Made by a program: the position numbers and the translations under genes. The notes under the pieces are model-generated. The model saw only the letters and a program-made list of their open reading frames with translations. It was not told the DNA's origin and did not search any database. A DNA stretch of 64,000 bases, from the NCBI RefSeq assembly GCF_020217425.1, contig NZ_CP084092.1, positions 335,576 through 399,575 on the forward strand, read 5' to 3'. Shown here piece by piece: positions 17,232 through 26,470 of the stretch (its first letter is position 1; each line of letters begins with the position of its first letter). The stretch is from Halomicrobium urmianum (GTDB lineage: Archaea > Halobacteriota > Halobacteria > Halobacteriales > Haloarculaceae).

Positions 17232-17747
17232 TCAATCACCGTGGACGAAGGTCACGGGACAGGACGCATCGAGGAGCAGCGTCTGCGACAGGCTCCCGAA
17301 AACGGCCTTGTCGGTCGGGCTCCGGCGGCTGCCGCCGACGACAAGTCGGTCGGCGTCGACGTCATCGGCGAGTTCGAGGATCGCCTCGCTGGGGTCGCCG
17401 ACCGCGCCGCAGACTGCGTACTCGACGCTGGCGTCGTCGAGGCGGTCCGTCACCGACTGCACCGTCTCGTGCTCGGCGACGACGTCGTCGACGGACTGGT
17501 CGTCGTCGGGGTACTGGTCGAGCAGGTCGTCGTACTCGGGACGGGAGAGGACCTGCGGGTAGTTACCACCGCTGATCGCTGGGATGGTGGTCACGATGCT
17601 GTCGTCCTCGTCCGGAATGGCATGAGCCACCACGACGGTGGCATCAGTCGGAGCGGCGATCTCCAGGACGGCGTCGACGAGCCGATTGAGGCGGTCCTCG
17701 TCCGAGTCGCTGACTGGCAGCAGGACTGTCTCGATGGTCACGGGCAT
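17232..17747 (-). CDS. Universal stress protein (UspA family)
   Basis: A 171-residue single-domain UspA-type protein from the ATG at 17747 (MPVTIETVLLPVSDSDED). The C-terminus has the nucleotide-binding loop VVGGSRRSPTDKAVFGS, the G-x2-G-x9-GS pattern of ATP-binding members. An AT-rich TATA region about 30 bp upstream (near 17772-17786) gives an almost leaderless transcript. Haloarchaeal genomes carry many copies; the specific role is unknown. Confidence 0.9.
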   Translation of the reverse strand: MPVTIETVLLPVSDSDEDRLNRLVDAVLEIAAPTDATVVVAHAIPDEDDSIVTTIPAISGGNYPQVLSRPEYDDLLDQYPDDDQSVDDVVAEHETVQSVTDRLDDASVEYAVCGAVGDPSEAILELADDVDADRLVVGGSRRSPTDKAVFGSLSQTLLLDASCPVTFVHGD

Positions 17748-17897
17748 TGCTTCGTACACAAGCCATAAGAAAATTTATATTTTCTCCTACCGTAATATGT
17801 AATAAATGGGCGCCTGCGCCGATGACTGCCGATCGAGAGGTACACGACGGAGTGTGCGACCGGTGAATACCGGTCACGTCGACGGTCGTATCCGCGA

Positions 17898-19142
17898 TCA
17901 GTCGTCAGAGAGCGTCCCGTCCGGCGTCAAAGGCGCACTGGATCGACTGACGAACCAGGCCGTCACGAGGACGCCAGCGACGATGAGCAGCAGGAAGCCG
18001 GCAGTTCGGAGCATCCCCACGCGCCCGAACGCGTCGACCAGCGGCATCGGAGCGAACGGCGAGAGGGCGAACCCGCCGTACATCATCATCGTCACGCCGC
18101 TGAGTGCCCGTCCACGAACCTCCTCCTGAACGATCGACGCGATCCAGTCGTTCACCGTGGGAAGGAGGAGACCCATTCCCATCCCGCCGGCGACGATGAT
18201 GCCGACGAGCACGACCGGGAGGAGTTCCACGGAAGTGAACAGCAGGAAGCCCAGGGACGCGAAGGTAAACGCGGCCGTCAAGAGGGTGATGTGACGGAAG
18301 TGCTGTTTGATGCGGCCGTACATCGAGGCCATGACCACGCTGGCGATCATGACGCCCGAGATTATCAGACCGGTCTGGGAATCGCTGACGCCGAGCGACC
18401 CCTGAAGGTAGTACGGGACCTCGATCATGATGAGGTTGTTCGTCAGCATGCCGAACAGCACGAGGAAGTAGATGCCTGCGATCAATTTCGCGGGCGACTC
18501 CCGCACGAGCTTCGCCACGGCCTCGAGCCGGCTGATCTCGTCGTCCTGCTGGGATTCCTGGATGTCGGGCTCGGGCAGGAGCCGGATGATCGGCGGGACG
18601 AACAGCAGCGCCCCTGCGAAGACGAGGAAGATGTATCGCCAGCCGAGCGCCCCTGCGATGTACCCACCGAGGACGGCCGCGACGGCGCCACCCCCGGCCT
18701 GCACGGCGCCGTAGTACCCCATGACCGACTCGCGGCGACCGCCGGAGTAGTAGTCGGCGATGAGCGTCGGGACGGTCACCATGAGCGCGCCGACGGCGAT
18801 GCCGTCGAGGATGCGCGTCGCGAGGATCAGGTAGATCGAATCGAGGAAGAACGCAATGCTCGTCCCGGCCCCGTAGATGATGACTGCGGCAATAAGGATC
18901 GGCTTGCGGGCGTACTTGTCGAGCAGGTACCCCGTGAGGGGCGCGACGACGATTACGATCCACGCGGACGTCGTGCTGACCAGCTGTGCCAGCGTCTCCG
19001 AGTTCGGCACGTGCGAGAACGTCTGCTGGATCGCGGGGATAGTCGGGTTGATTAGCGCCCCGGAGAACGAGGGGATGATCCCGATCAACACCAGTGTCAG
19101 GAGTTTCGACCAGGTGAAGGACTCCGAGTAGCTCTCCGACAT
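17898..19142 (-). CDS. MFS transporter
   Basis: A 414-residue protein with about 12 transmembrane segments. The loop between helices 2 and 3 has the MFS motif GYLLDKYARKPI, and helices 4-5 have RILDGIAVGALMV and YGAVQAGGGAVAAVLGG. The start is the ATG at 19142. It lies upstream of the uronate region, so sugar-acid or drug export/import are both possible; the sequence does not decide. A tandem direct repeat lies in its upstream region (19213-19240). Confidence 0.85.
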   Translation of the reverse strand: MSESYSESFTWSKLLTLVLIGIIPSFSGALINPTIPAIQQTFSHVPNSETLAQLVSTTSAWIVIVVAPLTGYLLDKYARKPILIAAVIIYGAGTSIAFFLDSIYLILATRILDGIAVGALMVTVPTLIADYYSGGRRESVMGYYGAVQAGGGAVAAVLGGYIAGALGWRYIFLVFAGALLFVPPIIRLLPEPDIQESQQDDEISRLEAVAKLVRESPAKLIAGIYFLVLFGMLTNNLIMIEVPYYLQGSLGVSDSQTGLIISGVMIASVVMASMYGRIKQHFRHITLLTAAFTFASLGFLLFTSVELLPVVLVGIIVAGGMGMGLLLPTVNDWIASIVQEEVRGRALSGVTMMMYGGFALSPFAPMPLVDAFGRVGMLRTAGFLLLIVAGVLVTAWFVSRSSAPLTPDGTLSDD

Positions 19143-19212
19143 GCTCACTCACCAGGGTTCGTCCCGTTCTCTGGATTGTGCGCAGTCAACAGCCTAGCCT
19201 CTAAGGGATACC

Positions 19213-19240
19213 GTTACATACACAAATACAGTTACATACA
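19213..19240. repeat. Direct repeat GTTACATACA x2 in the MFS promoter region
   Basis: GTTACATACA occurs at 19213-19222 and again at 19231-19240, 18 bp apart, next to an AT-rich TATA-like stretch (near 19244-19254). It lies between the MFS start and the end of the next gene and could be a tandem activator or repressor site (inference). Confidence 0.4.
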
Positions 19241-19309
19241 ACCATTATAAATATCTTTCCAAAGTGCGAGGCGTAGACACGCCCGCCGGACGTCGATTCT
19301 GCCGCGCGA

Positions 19310-20170
19310 TCAGACGGCGTCGAACGACGCTGACCGAACTCGCCACGCTCCAGCGGCGATTCCCGGAACGGCGACGCTCACGAGACTGAACGCGACGATC
19401 GTCACGAAGACCGCCGGCGAGGGGAAGCTCGTGGTCGCGACGAGCAACGCGACGGCCGCGTTTCGAGCGGTCGTCGACGTCGCGAGGGCCTCTCGCATGG
19501 AACGATCAGGGCCGCCGGAGGCGTACCCTGCGACCATCGACCCGACCACGACGACGGACGAGACGGCTAACACGCCGGTCCCGACGAGCCGGCTGATCGC
19601 GTCGGCGTTGATCACCACCAGGAGCGCGATCAGGACGAGCAGTAACCCGGTCGAGAGTCGGCGCGTCGGAGCGTATAGCCTCGAGGCGAACGCTCGATCG
19701 CGGACTCGCAGGGCAAAGCCGGCGAGCAGCGGTACGAGCTGAACGACAACGACTATCCGTGCGATGGCGACCAGATCGACGTCCACGCTCCCCGGCACGA
19801 GCAGCGCAAGCGACGCCGGGACGGTGAGAACGGAGGCCGTCGCCAGAACGACCATGAGCCCGCTCGCGAAGGCGACGTCGCTGTCCGATATCTCGGCGAG
19901 TTTCGGTCCGAAGGGCGCGCCCGGGGAGACGGCGATCACGAGCAACCCGACCGCGTACTCCGTCTCGACCGGCGCTACGAGGAGCGCGATCAGCGTCAGC
20001 GCGGGAACGCCGACGAGGTTCACGAGGGCGGACCGCGCGAGCAAGCGCCACTGACCGACGGATTGCACCACGTCGTCCGGTCGCAAGTCGAGCCCGACCG
20101 AGAGCATAGTCGCGAGGACGAACGCCGTGACCAGCGGATCCACGAGCGTAGCAGGACTGACGGCCTCCAT
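19310..20170 (-). CDS. Bile acid:sodium symporter family (BASS-like) membrane protein
   Basis: A 286-residue very hydrophobic protein with about 9-10 membrane segments, starting at the ATG at 20170 (MEAVSPATLVDPLVT). Family features are TMLSVGLDLRPDDV in the first segments, LLVIAVSPGAPFGPKLAEIS and the late STTARNAAVALLVATTSFPS. Family members carry organic anions with Na+. The longer open frame to 20395 overlaps the mannonate dehydratase promoter and start and is rejected. Confidence 0.75.
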   Translation of the reverse strand: MEAVSPATLVDPLVTAFVLATMLSVGLDLRPDDVVQSVGQWRLLARSALVNLVGVPALTLIALLVAPVETEYAVGLLVIAVSPGAPFGPKLAEISDSDVAFASGLMVVLATASVLTVPASLALLVPGSVDVDLVAIARIVVVVQLVPLLAGFALRVRDRAFASRLYAPTRRLSTGLLLVLIALLVVINADAISRLVGTGVLAVSSVVVVGSMVAGYASGGPDRSMREALATSTTARNAAVALLVATTSFPSPAVFVTIVAFSLVSVAVPGIAAGAWRVRSASFDAV

Positions 20171-20314
20171 TCGTACTGGAATGCGTCCGAGGGCGTGAAA
20201 AAGAACGCGAACCTGGCTACTGCGACCGGCCGCCGACGTCGCTGGACGGCCTCGATCCGTGACAGGCCCCCGACGAGTGCCGTGTCGGTTCCGCGGACGG
20301 CGGAGAGGATAATG

Positions 20315-20320
20315 TATATA
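20315..20320 (+). promoter_or_regulatory. TATA box of mannonate dehydratase 1
   Basis: TATATA about 27 bp upstream of the ATG at 20345, fitting a leaderless transcript. It decides the start against the longer open frame that begins near 20063. Confidence 0.55.
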
Positions 20321-20344
20321 CGAGTTGGTGTTCTGGGTCTTCGT

Positions 20345-21304
20345 ATGGTTCGACCTGCCCTCGTGCTCCCACCGGAGCCCGACGAGCGGTGGCAACTAGC
20401 CAAGCAAATGGGCGTGACGGACACCGTGATCCACCCGCTGGAGATCGGCGACGACAAGACGACGTGGACGTACGACGAGCTCCGCGGCCTCCGCAACTGG
20501 CTCGAGGACGCCGGCCTGAACTTCTCCGTCCTCGAGGGCAGCGTCCCGCTGACCGACCGCGTCCGCCTCGGCCTGGACGGACGCGACGAGGACATCGCCG
20601 AGTTCAAACAGTTCGTCCGGGACTGCGGCGACCTCGGCATCCCCGTTATCTGCTACGACTGGATGGCCGGGGTGCGGTGGGCGCGGACCGAAGCGCACGT
20701 CGAGTCCCGCGGCGGCTCGTACGTGACCGGCTACGACAACGCGAAGATGCAGGGCGGGCCGGAAGTACCCGCCGCCGAGCGCACTCACGAGGAGATCTTC
20801 GAGGCGCTGGCGTACTTCCTCGAGGAGGTCGTCCCCGTCGCCGAGGAGGCTGGCGTGAAGCTCGGCCTGCACCCCGACGACCCGCCGCGGGAGTCCGTCC
20901 GCGACGTCCCCCGGGTCGTCAACAGCGTCGAGAACTACGAGCGGATCCTGGACGTCGTCGACAGCGAGCACAACGGCGTCACGTTCTGCCAGGGCAACTT
21001 CGCGGCGATGGGCGCCGACGTCCCCGCAGCGATCCGGCAGTTCGGCGACCGGATCAACTTCGTCCACTTCCGCGACGTCGAGGGCGACGCCGACCAGTTC
21101 GTCGAGACCTGGCACGACGACGGTCCGACGGACATGCACGCGGCGATGGCCGCCTTCGAGGAGGCCGTCGACGACGACGTCCCCATGCGCCCCGACCACG
21201 TCCCCACGATGGCCGGCGAGGACAACTCCAACCCCGGCTACCACACGAAGGGCCGCCTGTTCGCCATCGGCTACATGCGCGGCCTGCGGGACTCGCTCGA
21301 GTAG
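20345..21304 (+). CDS. uxuA: D-mannonate dehydratase, paralogue 1
   Basis: A 319-residue TIM-barrel protein starting MVRPALVLPPEPDERWQLA. Family markers are CYDWMAGVRW, LGLHPDDPP, TFCQGNFAAMG, NFVHFRDVEGDA and MRPDHVPTMAGEDN; the Cys, His and Asp residues in these form the metal site. It dehydrates D-mannonate to 2-keto-3-deoxygluconate, the step after fructuronate reduction. It stands alone on the plus strand at the edge of the uronate region, facing the beta-glucuronidase/SDR/isomerase genes. A second paralogue is at 46910-47998. Confidence 0.85.
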   Translation: MVRPALVLPPEPDERWQLAKQMGVTDTVIHPLEIGDDKTTWTYDELRGLRNWLEDAGLNFSVLEGSVPLTDRVRLGLDGRDEDIAEFKQFVRDCGDLGIPVICYDWMAGVRWARTEAHVESRGGSYVTGYDNAKMQGGPEVPAAERTHEEIFEALAYFLEEVVPVAEEAGVKLGLHPDDPPRESVRDVPRVVNSVENYERILDVVDSEHNGVTFCQGNFAAMGADVPAAIRQFGDRINFVHFRDVEGDADQFVETWHDDGPTDMHAAMAAFEEAVDDDVPMRPDHVPTMAGEDNSNPGYHTKGRLFAIGYMRGLRDSLE

Positions 21305-21373
21305 GCGTTCTACCGACCGACGCGGCGCAGTCCGTTTCTTTCGACGCCGGTGTCACAGGGCGTAGCCGTGCGG

Positions 21374-21459
21374 CTATAGTAGCAATTGAAACTATGTACA
21401 CATCGAGGGGCACCCCGAGTGCCCCTCGAGTGTGTCACTGCGGTCAATTGCTACTATAG
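21374..21459. mobile_element. MITE-like palindromic element, copy 1
   Basis: An 86-bp element with perfect 16-bp terminal inverted repeats (CTATAGTAGCAATTGA at 21374-21389 and its complement at 21444-21459). An inner stem is formed by TCGAGGGGCAC and GTGCCCCTCGA. It has no transposase. Two more copies lie at 60623-60708 and 61118-61203. It sits between convergent genes, 69 bp after the mannonate dehydratase stop. Confidence 0.7.
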
Positions 21460-21529
21460 TCGGGAATCGGAGAAAACCGGACGAGACAGGCCAGGAAGGG
21501 GTTCGTCCGGGAACGGAAGACGCCGGGCG

Positions 21530-23317
21530 CTACTCCAGCCGGCCCGACTCGTAGAACTCCCGGAGGACGTGGAACGCCTGCTTCTTGCGGCCGTGCTGGT
21601 CCACAACGCCCTTCCGGTTGTAGCCCCGCTGATACTCGTTCTGACGCATCGGCGCCCGAAAGTCGAAGAGGATCCACGGCGAGATGCCGGCGATCTGCTC
21701 GGTAGCGGCGGCGGCTTCGGTCTGATCGCGGTAGATCGCGGCCTGGAACTCCTCGGTCCAGCGGTCCTCCTCGGTCCCGTGGTTACCCCACTTGGCGCCG
21801 CCGCCGGTCTCGGAGATGACGATCGGCGTGCCCTCGGGATCGTCACGGAAGTGCTTCATGTCGTCGGCGTCCCCGTAGTACCAGCCGAAGTACTCGTTGA
21901 CGCCGACGACGTCCAGGTGCTCCTCGAGCGGGTCGTTGAGGACGAGCCCGTCGTCGGTCTCGTCGACGAAGCACGCGGCGGTCACGAGCCGCGTGTCGTC
22001 GAGGTCGCGGACGTAGTCGGCCATCTGCGGGAGCACCTCGTTTCTGGTCTCGTCGTTGTGGTCGGTCTCGTTGGCGATCGACCACAGCGCCACCGACGCG
22101 CGGTTCCAGTCGCGCTGGATCAGCTCGCGGAGCTGCTGTCGGTACAGCTCCTGGATCTCCTCGTCGCCGAAGTTGATGTCCCAGTAGGCTGGCACCTCCT
22201 CCCAGAGGAGGATGCCCTCCTCGTCCGCCGTCCGGGCCATCTCCTCGGTGTGGGGATAGTGCGCCAGTCGGGCGAAGTTACAGCCGAGTTCGTTGATCCA
22301 CTGGAAGCGGGTCCGCACGTCGTCGATGCCGAGCGCGCGTCCCTTGCCGGCGACTTCCTCGTGGAGCGCGATGCCGCGGAGCGCGATCGACTCGCCGTTG
22401 ACGCGGACCTCGCCGCCGCCCGCGGACACCTCGCGGAAGCCGACGCGGTCCTCGACGGCGTCCCCGTCGTACTCGACGCGGACCGTGTACAACTTCGGGT
22501 TCGACGGGCTCCACAGGTCGACGTCGGACGCGGAGAGGGAGAACGTCGCAGTGAGCCGGTCGTCGCCGGCGGACGAGAGCTCCGATTCGACGCCCAGCTC
22601 CGGGATCTCGGCCGTGGCCGCGTCCGCCGTCGCGCCGCCGTCGATCCAGGCCGACACGTCCACGTCGACGGCGTCGTCGGAGAGGGTCGTCTCGACCTTG
22701 AAGTTCCTGACGTAGGACTCGGGGACGGAGACGAGCTCGACGGAGCGGTTGATGCCGCCGAAGTTGAACCAGTCCGTCGACTCGTTGGGGATGCCGTCCT
22801 CGTAGCGCTTGTTGTCCACCCGGACCACCAGCGCGTTCTCGCCGTCCTGAAGGTGGTCGGTGATCTCGAAGGTGAAGGGCGTGTAGCCGCCCTCGTGCTC
22901 GCCCAGTCGCTCGCCGTTCAGCCAGACCTCGGCCTTGTAGTTGACCGCGCCGAACCGCAGGAAGGTGCGGTCGTCCTCCTCGATCTCGTCGCGGTCGAAC
23001 GTCCGCGCGAACCACATCCACCCCTCGAAGTGGCGGAACTCGGGCATCTCTTCGCCCCAGCTCGAGGGGACGCGCATCGAGTAGCCGTCGTAGATGTTGA
23101 AGTCGGTGATGTCGTCGTCGCCGGACGCGCTCGGCTCGTAGATGGACTCGAAGCTCAGGGCCGGCTGCCCGTCCTCGTCGGGGAGCGCCGCGCTGTCGCC
23201 GTCCTCGTCCTCGACGAAGTCGTCGAAGTAGTCCCGGAACATCTCGTACTGGTCGGGAATCGCCTGCCACTCGCCGTCGAGCGCAGTCGACTCTCTGGGG
23301 TAGGCTAGCAACTGCAT
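21530..23317 (-). CDS. GH2-family beta-glucuronidase-like glycosidase
   Basis: A 595-residue protein from the ATG at 23317 (MQLLAYPRESTALDGEW). Residues about 1-195 are the jelly-roll sugar-binding domain (VWLNGERLGEHEGGYTPF, FNFGGINRSVEL), 200-300 the immunoglobulin-like domain and 305-595 the TIM-barrel. The acid/base Glu is E417 in LWSIANETDHND and the nucleophile E503 in VISETGGGAKWG; NEYFGWYYG precedes it. Beta-glucuronidase is the closest pattern, also supported by the glucuronate isomerase two genes upstream. No signal peptide, so it acts in the cytoplasm on imported glucuronides or aldobiouronic acids. TATA-like AATATTTTTA is about 33 bp upstream. Confidence 0.85.
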   Translation of the reverse strand: MQLLAYPRESTALDGEWQAIPDQYEMFRDYFDDFVEDEDGDSAALPDEDGQPALSFESIYEPSASGDDDITDFNIYDGYSMRVPSSWGEEMPEFRHFEGWMWFARTFDRDEIEEDDRTFLRFGAVNYKAEVWLNGERLGEHEGGYTPFTFEITDHLQDGENALVVRVDNKRYEDGIPNESTDWFNFGGINRSVELVSVPESYVRNFKVETTLSDDAVDVDVSAWIDGGATADAATAEIPELGVESELSSAGDDRLTATFSLSASDVDLWSPSNPKLYTVRVEYDGDAVEDRVGFREVSAGGGEVRVNGESIALRGIALHEEVAGKGRALGIDDVRTRFQWINELGCNFARLAHYPHTEEMARTADEEGILLWEEVPAYWDINFGDEEIQELYRQQLRELIQRDWNRASVALWSIANETDHNDETRNEVLPQMADYVRDLDDTRLVTAACFVDETDDGLVLNDPLEEHLDVVGVNEYFGWYYGDADDMKHFRDDPEGTPIVISETGGGAKWGNHGTEEDRWTEEFQAAIYRDQTEAAAATEQIAGISPWILFDFRAPMRQNEYQRGYNRKGVVDQHGRKKQAFHVLREFYESGRLE

Positions 23318-23565
23318 CGATATAGACAGATGTGAACCTATCGTAAAAATATTGTGAATAGCTCGATCAAAGCGACGTCGGCGCACGTATCCGGAGACGT
23401 ACGCCGGTCGCAGTTGGCCATCTCGTCGACTGTACTATCCATCGGTGTTTGGCGTTTGGCACCGTCAGTGTAACCCGCTGACCCTCTGATCTCGTCGGTG
23501 ACGTCCGCGTAGACGAACCCGGGCGCCAGTGCGGCCACCCGGGATAGCGTCGAGGGGCGGCCGCC

Positions 23566-24390
23566 TCAGACGCCGCTGAACGCGGAGAACCCGCCGTCGA
23601 TCGGGATCACCGTCCCGGTGACGAACTCGGAACCAGGCGCGATCAGCCACAACACGGTCGTCGAGAGGTCCTCCGGATCGCCGAACCTGCCCTGCGGGGT
23701 GTGGTCGATGATCGACTGCCCGCGGTCCGTGTACTCGCCGGTCTCCTCGTCGATCAGCAGGTATCGGTTCTGTTCGGTGAGGAAGAACCCCGGCGCGATC
23801 GCGTTCACGCGGATGTCCGGGGAGTACTCCTGTGCCATGTGGACGGCCAGCCACTCGGTGAAGTTCGAGACGGCGGCCTTCGCGCCCGAGTACCCCGGAA
23901 TCTTTGTCAGGGGCGTGAACGCGTTCATCGACGAGACGTTCAGGATCGCCCCCTCTCCCTGCTCGACCATGTACTCGCCGAAGGCCTGCGACGCGAGGAC
24001 CGTCCCCACGAAGTTGACGTTCACGACGCTCTCGAGGCCCTCCTTCGGCAGGTCGAAGAAGGAGGTGTCATCCCCCGTCGTCGCGTCGGGGTGGTTCCCG
24101 CCGGCGGCGTTGACGAGCACGTCGATGCGTCCGTACTCGTCGACGACCGTCTCGGCGGCCGCGTCCAGTTCGGCGCGGTCGAGCACCGATGCCGGAATGG
24201 CCATGGCGTCGATTCCCCGGTCCGCGAGTTCGGCGCGTGTCTCCTCGAGCTCCGCTTCGCCACGGGCGAGGAGCGCGACCTTGCCGCCGTTCTCACCGAT
24301 CGCTTTCGCCATCTCGGAGCCGAGGACGCCAGATCCGCCGGTGATCACGCAAACCTTGCCGTCGATGTCGAAGTCGTTTGGGACAGTCAT
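23566..24390 (-). CDS. SDR oxidoreductase, probable D-fructuronate reductase (mannonate oxidoreductase)
   Basis: A 274-residue classical short-chain dehydrogenase. The cofactor motif TGGSGVLG is at 17-24, NAAGG near 94-98, the catalytic Ser at about 153, and Y167 and K171 in YSGAK. The tail IPIDGGFSAFSGV is typical. SDR enzymes of this group reduce D-fructuronate to D-mannonate in organisms lacking UxuB. The gene lies between glucuronate isomerase and beta-glucuronidase on the same strand, which supports that substrate. The substrate is inferred from context. Confidence 0.8.
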   Translation of the reverse strand: MTVPNDFDIDGKVCVITGGSGVLGSEMAKAIGENGGKVALLARGEAELEETRAELADRGIDAMAIPASVLDRAELDAAAETVVDEYGRIDVLVNAAGGNHPDATTGDDTSFFDLPKEGLESVVNVNFVGTVLASQAFGEYMVEQGEGAILNVSSMNAFTPLTKIPGYSGAKAAVSNFTEWLAVHMAQEYSPDIRVNAIAPGFFLTEQNRYLLIDEETGEYTDRGQSIIDHTPQGRFGDPEDLSTTVLWLIAPGSEFVTGTVIPIDGGFSAFSGV

Positions 24391-24528
24391 CGTGTTCTAT
24401 GATCCACATCACAGCACATGTATGTTCCGCGTTTCCGACGGCGGTGGACGAGCCGGGGGCGAATCGAAGTGCGTCCGATCATCTGGGAAACGGAGTCCGC
24501 CGACCGGTCGTAAGAGCGTCCCGTTTCG

Positions 24529-25893
24529 CTACTCGAACCCGTAGAGGGACTTCGGGCGGTCGTACGCCAGGTACGTCGCGAGGTCCTCGGCGTGGGCCAG
24601 GGGCATCTGTCTCTTCTCGACCATCCGTCCGAGGACGTTCGCGAGCGAGCGGCGGAACATCTCGAAGCGAGAGCCGTAGGACATGAGCTTCCGCGAGTCG
24701 CTGACCATCCCGGCGTGGTTCACGAGGAGGTCGACGGTGCCCATGTGCTCGAGCTGCTCCTCCATCCCGTACGGGCTGTCGTTGAACCACCAGGCCGGAC
24801 CGAGGCTGACGTTCGGGAAGGCGCGACTGATCGTCGTCAGCGTCGGGTAGTGGGTCGGATCGACCGTGTAGAGGACGATCTCCATCTCGCCGTCGAACTC
24901 GTTCAGGAAGTACTCCAGGTTCTCCGCGATCTCGATCGACTGGGCCGAGACGTCGCCGCCGACGTCGTTCCCGACGGTCTCGTACAGTTCGTCCCGGTAG
25001 TCCCGGACCGCGCCGATATGGAACTGGGTCACCCAGTCCTTCTCGGCGTTGAGCCGGCCGACCTGTTCGATCAGGAAGGCCTGGAAGTCGCGGACCTCGA
25101 TCTCCGAGAGGTTCCGCCCGTCGAGCGCGCGCCAATAGACGTCGCGGGCCCGCCGCTGGCTGACCGGTCGCGTGACCAGTTCGGCCAGGCTGAGGTCGCT
25201 CGCCCGACAGCCGTGCTCGGCGAAGCGGTCGTGGGTGTGCTCCAGCGCGTCCAGAAAGCCCGAGAGCGACGAGGTGTCGACGCCAGTCGCCCCCTCCAGA
25301 TCCTCGACGAACTGCAGCCAGGAGTCGCGGCCCGGATGCAGCGCCCGATCGATCCGCCACGTCGGTCGTACGTCGACGTCGACCGATCCCTCGGCCGCCT
25401 CGTGATAGCCGAGATCGTCTGTCGGGTCGTCAGTCGTGCAGAGGACCTCGACGTCCATCTCCGACAGGAGCGCCTGCGGTCGCATCGACCGGGAGTCGAG
25501 TTGCGCCTTCGTCTCCTCCCAGATCTCGTCGGCCGTCTCTGCGGAGATCGGCTTTTCGATGCCGAACCGCCGCCTGAGGTCGAGGTGGATCCACTCGTAG
25601 GTCGGGTTCCCGGCGAGTTCAGGGAAGACCTCCGCGAGCGCCGTCCACTTCTCCCGGTTGTCGGCGTCGCCGGTTATCTTGCGCTCCGGGACGCCCCGCT
25701 TGCGCATCATCGACCAGACGTAGTGATCCGTGGCTGCCTCGACCTCCCAGATGTCGTCCCAGCCGTCGTCGTCGACGATTTCGGACAGGTCCGCGTGCGT
25801 GTGCGGATCGACGATCGGCAGCGACTCGATGCTGGCGTACAGCGTCTCGGCCGCGTCGGACTCGAGCAGGTAGTCCTCGGTGAGGAACCCCAT
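24529..25893 (-). CDS. uxaC: Glucuronate (uronate) isomerase
   Basis: A 454-residue protein of the UxaC family, start at the ATG at 25893 (MGFLTEDYLLESDAAETLYA). The metal motif DPHTHADL has H31 and H33. Other family blocks are YEWIHLDLRRRFGI, DVEVLCTTDDPTDDL, VRPTWRIDRALHPG, QFHIGAVRDYRDELY, YTVDPTHYPTLTTISRAFPN and VNHAGMVSDSRKLMSYGSRF. It converts D-glucuronate to D-fructuronate (and galacturonate to tagaturonate). First gene of the minus-strand set that continues with the SDR and GH2 enzyme. Confidence 0.92.
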   Translation of the reverse strand: MGFLTEDYLLESDAAETLYASIESLPIVDPHTHADLSEIVDDDGWDDIWEVEAATDHYVWSMMRKRGVPERKITGDADNREKWTALAEVFPELAGNPTYEWIHLDLRRRFGIEKPISAETADEIWEETKAQLDSRSMRPQALLSEMDVEVLCTTDDPTDDLGYHEAAEGSVDVDVRPTWRIDRALHPGRDSWLQFVEDLEGATGVDTSSLSGFLDALEHTHDRFAEHGCRASDLSLAELVTRPVSQRRARDVYWRALDGRNLSEIEVRDFQAFLIEQVGRLNAEKDWVTQFHIGAVRDYRDELYETVGNDVGGDVSAQSIEIAENLEYFLNEFDGEMEIVLYTVDPTHYPTLTTISRAFPNVSLGPAWWFNDSPYGMEEQLEHMGTVDLLVNHAGMVSDSRKLMSYGSRFEMFRRSLANVLGRMVEKRQMPLAHAEDLATYLAYDRPKSLYGFE

Positions 25894-26391
25894 GTCGAAC
25901 CATCGACGATGGCCAGCCAAAAAGATATGGACTGGACGGATCGGTCACCGCTGCGGCGACCAGCAGACGGAGCAAGGCGGGAATTCGCGCCAGGAGAAAG
26001 TCGGGAACAGCCGTCGGTAGACGGCGGTGGACACAGAATTCGTCCGTCGGGGGGACGGATCCTGCCCCGCAGAACCGGAGAATCCGCCCTGCGGATGCGT
26101 CTGAGGGGCCCCTGGCCCGTTACGGACGACGGAATTCGCGACACGGGAACAGGACGACTATCAGCGAAGAACCAGTGAGAGCGCCGCCGCTACCACTGGC
26201 CGAAAGCGGCCCCCTGCGTACGACCCGGAGAGTGGCCACATTACGCATTGCCCCCCTGAAGAGACCGCTAGGCCCATCTTTCGAGAGACCAGAACAGACT
26301 AGTTCGCAGTCGGCTATCGGCCAGCTGAAACCCGCCAGTACGTGCAATAGTCGCGTGACAGCGGACGAGACAGACGACGTATCGAGCCCAC
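25894..26391. other. Intergenic region between uxaC and the palindrome cluster
   Basis: About 500 bp with no supported gene. A TATA-like ATATCTTTTT for uxaC lies near 25919-25928. Open frames here are shadows without start context. Confidence 0.35.
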
Positions 26392-26413
26392 GTAACAACC
26401 GTACCTCCGTTAT
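26392..26413. promoter_or_regulatory. 22-bp palindromic site S1 (candidate IclR operator)
   Basis: The site starts GTAAC, has GTACC at positions 10-14 and ends GTTAT. With S2-S5 it defines RTAAC at positions 1-5, GTRCC (once GTACT) at 10-14 and RTYAY at 18-22. It lies midway between the divergent uxaC and IclR genes. Confidence 0.5.
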
Positions 26414-26431
26414 CCAAACTGGAGCGAAGGC

Positions 26432-26453
26432 ATAACGGACGTACCGTCGTTAT
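26432..26453. promoter_or_regulatory. 22-bp palindromic site S2 (candidate IclR operator)
   Basis: Starts ATAAC, has GTACC in the centre and ends GTTAT; 40 bp from S1 and the most symmetric of the sites. Confidence 0.55.
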
Positions 26454-26470
26454 CACCATGTCGGCCTTAT

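Noticed and set aside
17905..19152. 415-codon minus-strand frame overlapping the MFS gene
   Set aside because: Same strand but another frame; Arg/His-rich with no hydrophobic segments, whereas the other frame encodes a clear MFS protein.
20170..20395. 75-codon N-terminal extension of the BASS-like carrier
   Set aside because: Covers the promoter and start of the divergent mannonate dehydratase and lacks conserved features; the start at 20170 fits the family.
21386..23308. 640-codon plus-strand open frame
   Set aside because: Exact antisense of the GH2 glycosidase; Val/Arg/Asp-rich composition typical of shadow frames in GC-rich DNA.
24592..26178. 528-codon plus-strand open frame
   Set aside because: Antisense to glucuronate isomerase; no start context or family.
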